Source: Manis javanica (lineage: Eukaryota; Chordata; Mammalia; Pholidota; Manidae). Taken from it: DNA of 64,000 nt. The translations under genes and the position numbers were made by a program. Below, one piece after another: positions 56,511-64,000 of the stretch. The stretch's first letter is position 1; every line of letters starts with the position of its first letter. The stretch lies in contig NC_133167.1 of the NCBI RefSeq assembly GCF_040802235.1, positions 44,390,001-44,454,000 on the forward strand. Reading direction: 5' to 3'. Below the pieces are notes generated by a model. That model was not told the origin of the DNA. It did no database searches and saw only the letters and a list, made by a program, of their open reading frames with translations.

Positions 56511-57706
56511 ATATTATTATTATTTATGATATTGTCAGGCCTAACAAAAAGGACAAATATTACTCATCTCCAGAAACAAGAACAAAAGCCTTCATTGAAA
56601 TAGGTTATAGTCAACATAAAATTCTTTACATTGAAGTAAACACTCAGTTGAATATGTACCTGTTAAGAATGTTATCAAGGACAGCCTTGTTCTCTAGCTG
56701 GGCTTTCTAGAAAACTAAATAAAGCAAATAATTGTACAGTGTGATAATCAAAAAAGGATGTCTTTATAAATAACCTGGAAATAGTTCCCCAGGTACAACT
56801 TGAATAAAGGAAATAAACGGCAACTTGAGGTCACAGCAGAATTCCTTAGTATGATTCATTAGACACTGGAAACCCCAGCCCCATATTTTCTCATTCCCTC
56901 TTGGTTAGAAAAATTTACATTGAGGTAACATTACACTCTTGAAGTTATTTTCTTTAAAAAATTCTGGATTTAGATATTTAGTGTGTAACCTTGGGGCAGT
57001 TCCTAGGTTTTTAAAATGAGTTAAAAATTTTTGATGGGAATATTTGACAAAAATTCTTAGAAGCTGTCCTTATGACTAAAAATAGTTATTTTTGGTTCCT
57101 GTGCTTGGGTAGCAAATATAGTAATACTGTAGCATAATCATTTATATGCTGTAACACTAGCTACAAGAATTCCTTGATGGCTGAAGGGTAAGCATTTTTC
57201 ATTGTTCTTTGTTATCCTCAAAATAAACATGGGAGAGTCTTCAGGCTCTTAATTCTCTTCTGTGGATAGTATTGCTCATGAGTAGAGTCAATTTAAATTA
57301 ATTGGCTAATTATCCAGAAATTATTCCCTTTTGTGAGAATTACAAAAAAAGGGGGTAACTAAAAGAGTAAAACTGTTGAGTCTATTATCGTTTGGAAAAT
57401 ATTGCAAGTGTCATGTTTAAAAACATTCACTTTCATTAGACCCCCAGTTCCAAATGTGTTATGAGGATGGTTTTGTATTTTGCTCTTTACAGAACATTAA
57501 GTCAGAGTCTGGCCATCTCCTGAAATTCTGAGCTATGTTTTTATAGATTTGTTATTGTTAGCTTTAAAATGGATGTATAAGAATTGTGTGTATTAGGAAC
57601 ACATGTGTCTCTTTACTAGTACTCATAATACATTAGAGAACACCTAGCCACTGTTTTTAACTCTCAGATCACAACTCATTATTATTTTATCAAGTCAAAA
57701 TAGTGA

Positions 57707-57711
57707 GTCAT
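57707..57711 (+). repeat. Left 5-bp target duplication of antisense ERV
   Basis: gtcat directly before the TG end of the left LTR; repeated at 59613-59617. Confidence 0.8.
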
Positions 57712-58066
57712 TGTAAGTCCGGAGAAAGTAAATCCCGGGGCAAAATACCCCTAAAAACCAAAATCAGTCAAAGGGAGAAATAAAGTTTAAAACCCGTTTA
57801 TTGCTCACAAACTGCAGTCCCAGGTCGTCTTTCTTCTCTGCTCCAGCAGCAACAACACCGGCACCCCCCCACCCCATCTCTCAGGTACAGATAAGCCCTC
57901 TGTTGCCCAGGTAATCACACACTGATACAGAGATGAACTTCTCCACCCCTGAGGAAATATGCAAATGCACTAAAGCCATACTTCTTTCCACCTCTTAACT
58001 CCTATTGATATGCAGATATACTAAAGTTAGGCGAGATATTCTGGAAATGCTACAATTTTACCCACA
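57712..58066 (-). repeat. 3' LTR of antisense ERV
   Basis: A block of 355 bp bounded by TG...CA, alignable along its whole length to 59273-59612 with scattered substitutions and small indels. Next to its inner edge the minus strand reads a purine-rich tract (ggaaggggtgg), as expected for a polypurine tract. Confidence 0.9.
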
Positions 58067-59272
58067 ATCCACCCCTTCCAGAAATCTCACCTTACAATTT
58101 ACTCGATCTCCCTCTTCTGACCAATCTAGTAACATGCAATAGCAACAGCAATAAAATCTTGATAATCCTCAAGCCAGAGGATTCAGCCTATGCAGATTAA
58201 GTAAATGTACTTTACAGCACAATCTCTCACTAAACACAAAATACATTTCTACACTTGTTTACCCATTCTTAACAATCATGCTAGATTGCTCACAAAACTT
58301 TTACCAAACATTAGAAAAGTCATGCCTCTCTTTAAACATTATTTTCTTGTCAACTGCAACACAATCATAATTCACAAGCCAGAGGATTCAGCTAGGTTCA
58401 AAGTCCCATGCAGATTAAGTCCAAAGCTCGTCTATTCCAGCCATCACGCGGCAGCTGCAGCCAGGGGGTGCATCCAGGAAGCAAATAACCGTGATTGTCG
58501 GGGCCCAATTTGCTGTTATTACAGGAATACACAGGCCAGCTTCCAAGCCTTTCCCCAAGGTGCCAGAAGAGCCAGCCATTGCTGATCCATGTGTTGAAAT
58601 GTCCAGGGCCACGTCCATTTTACTCCTAATTGCTGCACCCATCCTTGCAACACATGTCCAATAAAGTGGGTACCTCGATTGCTCTCAGTAACTAGCGACC
58701 GATCATAGGCTGTAGAGAGACGCTCTAGGCCCCTGTTGGTGGTTTGCTGATCTGCACAATGTGCAGGCACTCCTTCCGGGCTCAGCTGGCTTCTTCAAAG
58801 GTGAAAGACAAGTCACACCAATGGGCCCACATTGTCTTTTGAGGTGTCTGTGCCATGCCACTCCATGACCTTTGGGTCCAGTCTCGCACCCACCCCACGA
58901 TGGGATAGGAGGTTATTATCTTGGTCAGAGCTGTTCTGGCAATGGGCTCTGTAGCCAGCAAGGCGTGGTACACAGCAGCCAGTTGCTTCAGGGTGACCCG
59001 GACCTCTGCTTCTTTCCATGGTTGTGGCCAAGCTCCGGCTGGCAGCAAGAGCAGCAGCAGTAGCAGAAGCAGTAGCCTTAGGCTCAGGCCATGGGCTGGG
59101 GTCAGCGTGGCCAGCAGTGGTGGTGGCACCTCCACGATCACACAAGTGTAGACACATGTCCCTTGGCGTGAGCGCCACTTCTCCCCATCATTTCTAGGGG
59201 CGGCCCTCCCAAAGGTCGCATCCATTATGACAGATTTTGGGTTCACAGGAATCCTGCCAATACTACGCCAAT
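58067..59272 (-). pseudogene. Degenerate ERV internal region with integrase-like remnant
   Basis: On the minus strand, about 58686-58615, the text ESNRGTHFIGH...QQLGVKW matches the integrase core region around the second catalytic Asp of class I/III ERVs (pattern ES-D-x-GTHF). Here the Asp is replaced by Asn. A longer minus-strand open frame (59246-58782, 154 codons) has a Leu-rich stretch; its second half has weak pol-like wording. Stops and frameshifts break the rest. Next to the right-hand (5') LTR, TTGGCGTAGTATTGGC is a candidate primer-binding site; I cannot assign the tRNA. Confidence 0.65.
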
Positions 59273-59612
59273 TGTAAGTCTGAGGAAAGGAAATCCCAGG
59301 GCAAAATGCCCCTAAAAACCAAAATCAGTCAAAGGGAGAAATAAAGTTTATTGCTCACAAACTGCAGTCTCAATCCATGTTTCTTCTCTGCTCCAGCAGC
59401 CACAACACACCTGCCCTCCCCCTCACCTCTCAGGTACAGATAAGCCCTCTGTTGCCCAGGTAATTACCCACTGATATGGAGATGAACTTCACCCCTGAGG
59501 AAAGATGCAAATGCACTAAAGTCATACTTCTTTCCACCTCTTAACGCCTATTGATATGCAGATACACTAAAGCCAGGAGAGATATTCTAGAAATGCTACA
59601 ATTTTACCCACA
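59273..59612 (-). repeat. 5' LTR of antisense ERV
   Basis: 340 bp, TG...CA, paired with 57712-58066. It is shorter mainly through small gaps near its middle. On the minus strand it ends in CTTACA next to the candidate primer-binding site. Confidence 0.9.
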
Positions 59613-59617
59613 GTCAT
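59613..59617 (+). repeat. Right 5-bp target duplication of antisense ERV
   Basis: gtcat directly after the CA end of the right LTR. Confidence 0.8.
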
Positions 59618-60013
59618 AAAACAGTAATTTTTAAAAAGTGGAATGGAATGTAACAAAATAGAAAATATCAGAATATATTGTACATAATAATAGTGATATT
59701 GTTTTGTTAAATTATGACTTATTTATATACCTATTATAAACACAAAATGTGTGTATGTTGAGTTGTATGGGCTGTGACATAAAAGTATATCTTGCTGTGG
59801 ATTGTGGTTAAAAATAAGAAGTTTGAAATCCACCATCTTAGGTGATCTTTCTCTTCCCTAGTGACTAGTCCAGGTACTTTAATCTTTCTCTGTTGCTGTA
59901 TCAGAGAAAATGGTAAATGCATACTAACTTTTTTAGAAAGCAGTAACAACTCATTAAGTGCCTGATGAATGAACATTCCCAGAAACTAGTATATTATCTT
60001 ATGATTACTGTGA

Positions 60014-64000
<3,987 letters not shown>

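Larger units (their letters stand above)
57712..59612 (-). mobile_element. Internally deleted ERV provirus, antisense
   Basis: 1.9 kb: LTR, about 1.2 kb internal, LTR, with TG...CA ends and a 5-bp duplication (gtcat). The minus-strand interior has integrase-like wording but lacks gag, protease, most of pol and env, so it is a non-autonomous or deleted provirus mobilised by another element's proteins. It is a true provirus-type integration, unlike the poly(A)-tailed ERV-derived copies elsewhere in the window. It lies antisense to ITGAV in intron 4. Confidence 0.9.

Noticed and set aside
58205..58585. 126-codon + strand open frame within the antisense ERV
   Set aside because: It is a shadow of the minus-strand pol-like region, which has the recognisable integrase wording.

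Overview
This is a vertebrate nuclear window, most likely from a placental mammal. It has a CpG-island promoter, GT-AG introns, MIR and L2 relics, many L1 fragments and endogenous retrovirus (ERV) pieces. The only host gene I can support is the 5' part of ITGAV (integrin alpha-V) on the + strand. Six coding exons (7581-7765, 19212-19342, 47671-47762, 50169-50283, 60093-60154, 62084-62129) splice in frame to give residues 1-210 plus the first base of codon 211. The gene continues beyond the right edge. I see no Alu, B1/B2, BovB or carnivore tRNA-Lys SINE, while L1 is abundant and recently active. That rules against primate, rodent and ruminant. It fits a SINE-poor laurasiatherian such as a pangolin, but the species is only a guess.

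Layout. 1-6950 is upstream intergenic DNA with a 5'-truncated L1 (2240-3717). About 6955-7800 is the CpG island with promoter and exon 1. Intron 1 (7766-19211) holds old LTR-like and L2 sequence, a perfect 27-bp-arm hairpin, a 173-bp tandem duplication, and a recently L1-mobilised ERV-derived insertion (14432-15756) that carries a 3'-transduced tail. Intron 2 (19343-47670) holds, 472 bp after exon 2, a full-length L1 (about 19814-26719) with both ORFs open. That L1 is followed directly by poly(A)-separated segments, including a second ERV-derived copy (26887-28541). The rest of intron 2 is old L1, L2, MIR and LTR-like material. Intron 3 is short. Intron 4 (50284-60092) holds an antisense L1 with a third ERV-derived copy nested in it, plus a compact antisense ERV with two LTRs and a 5-bp target duplication (57712-59612). 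Introns 5 and 6 are AT-rich with little recognisable content.

The most notable content is mobile-element biology. The L1 is structurally intact. Its 5' UTR is built from tandem units of about 210 bp, each made of two related halves, and its ORF1 coiled coil contains three 11-residue repeats. An ERV-derived RNA family has been copied at least three times by L1-type retrotransposition (poly(A), long target duplications). Two copies differ by only about 8 of 1231 bases, and one shows a clear 3' transduction. ITGAV itself looks normal: the signal peptide, cysteine pairs and ligand-contact residues in this part are conserved. Exon 2 has a TAGCAG tandem acceptor that could add or drop one arginine.
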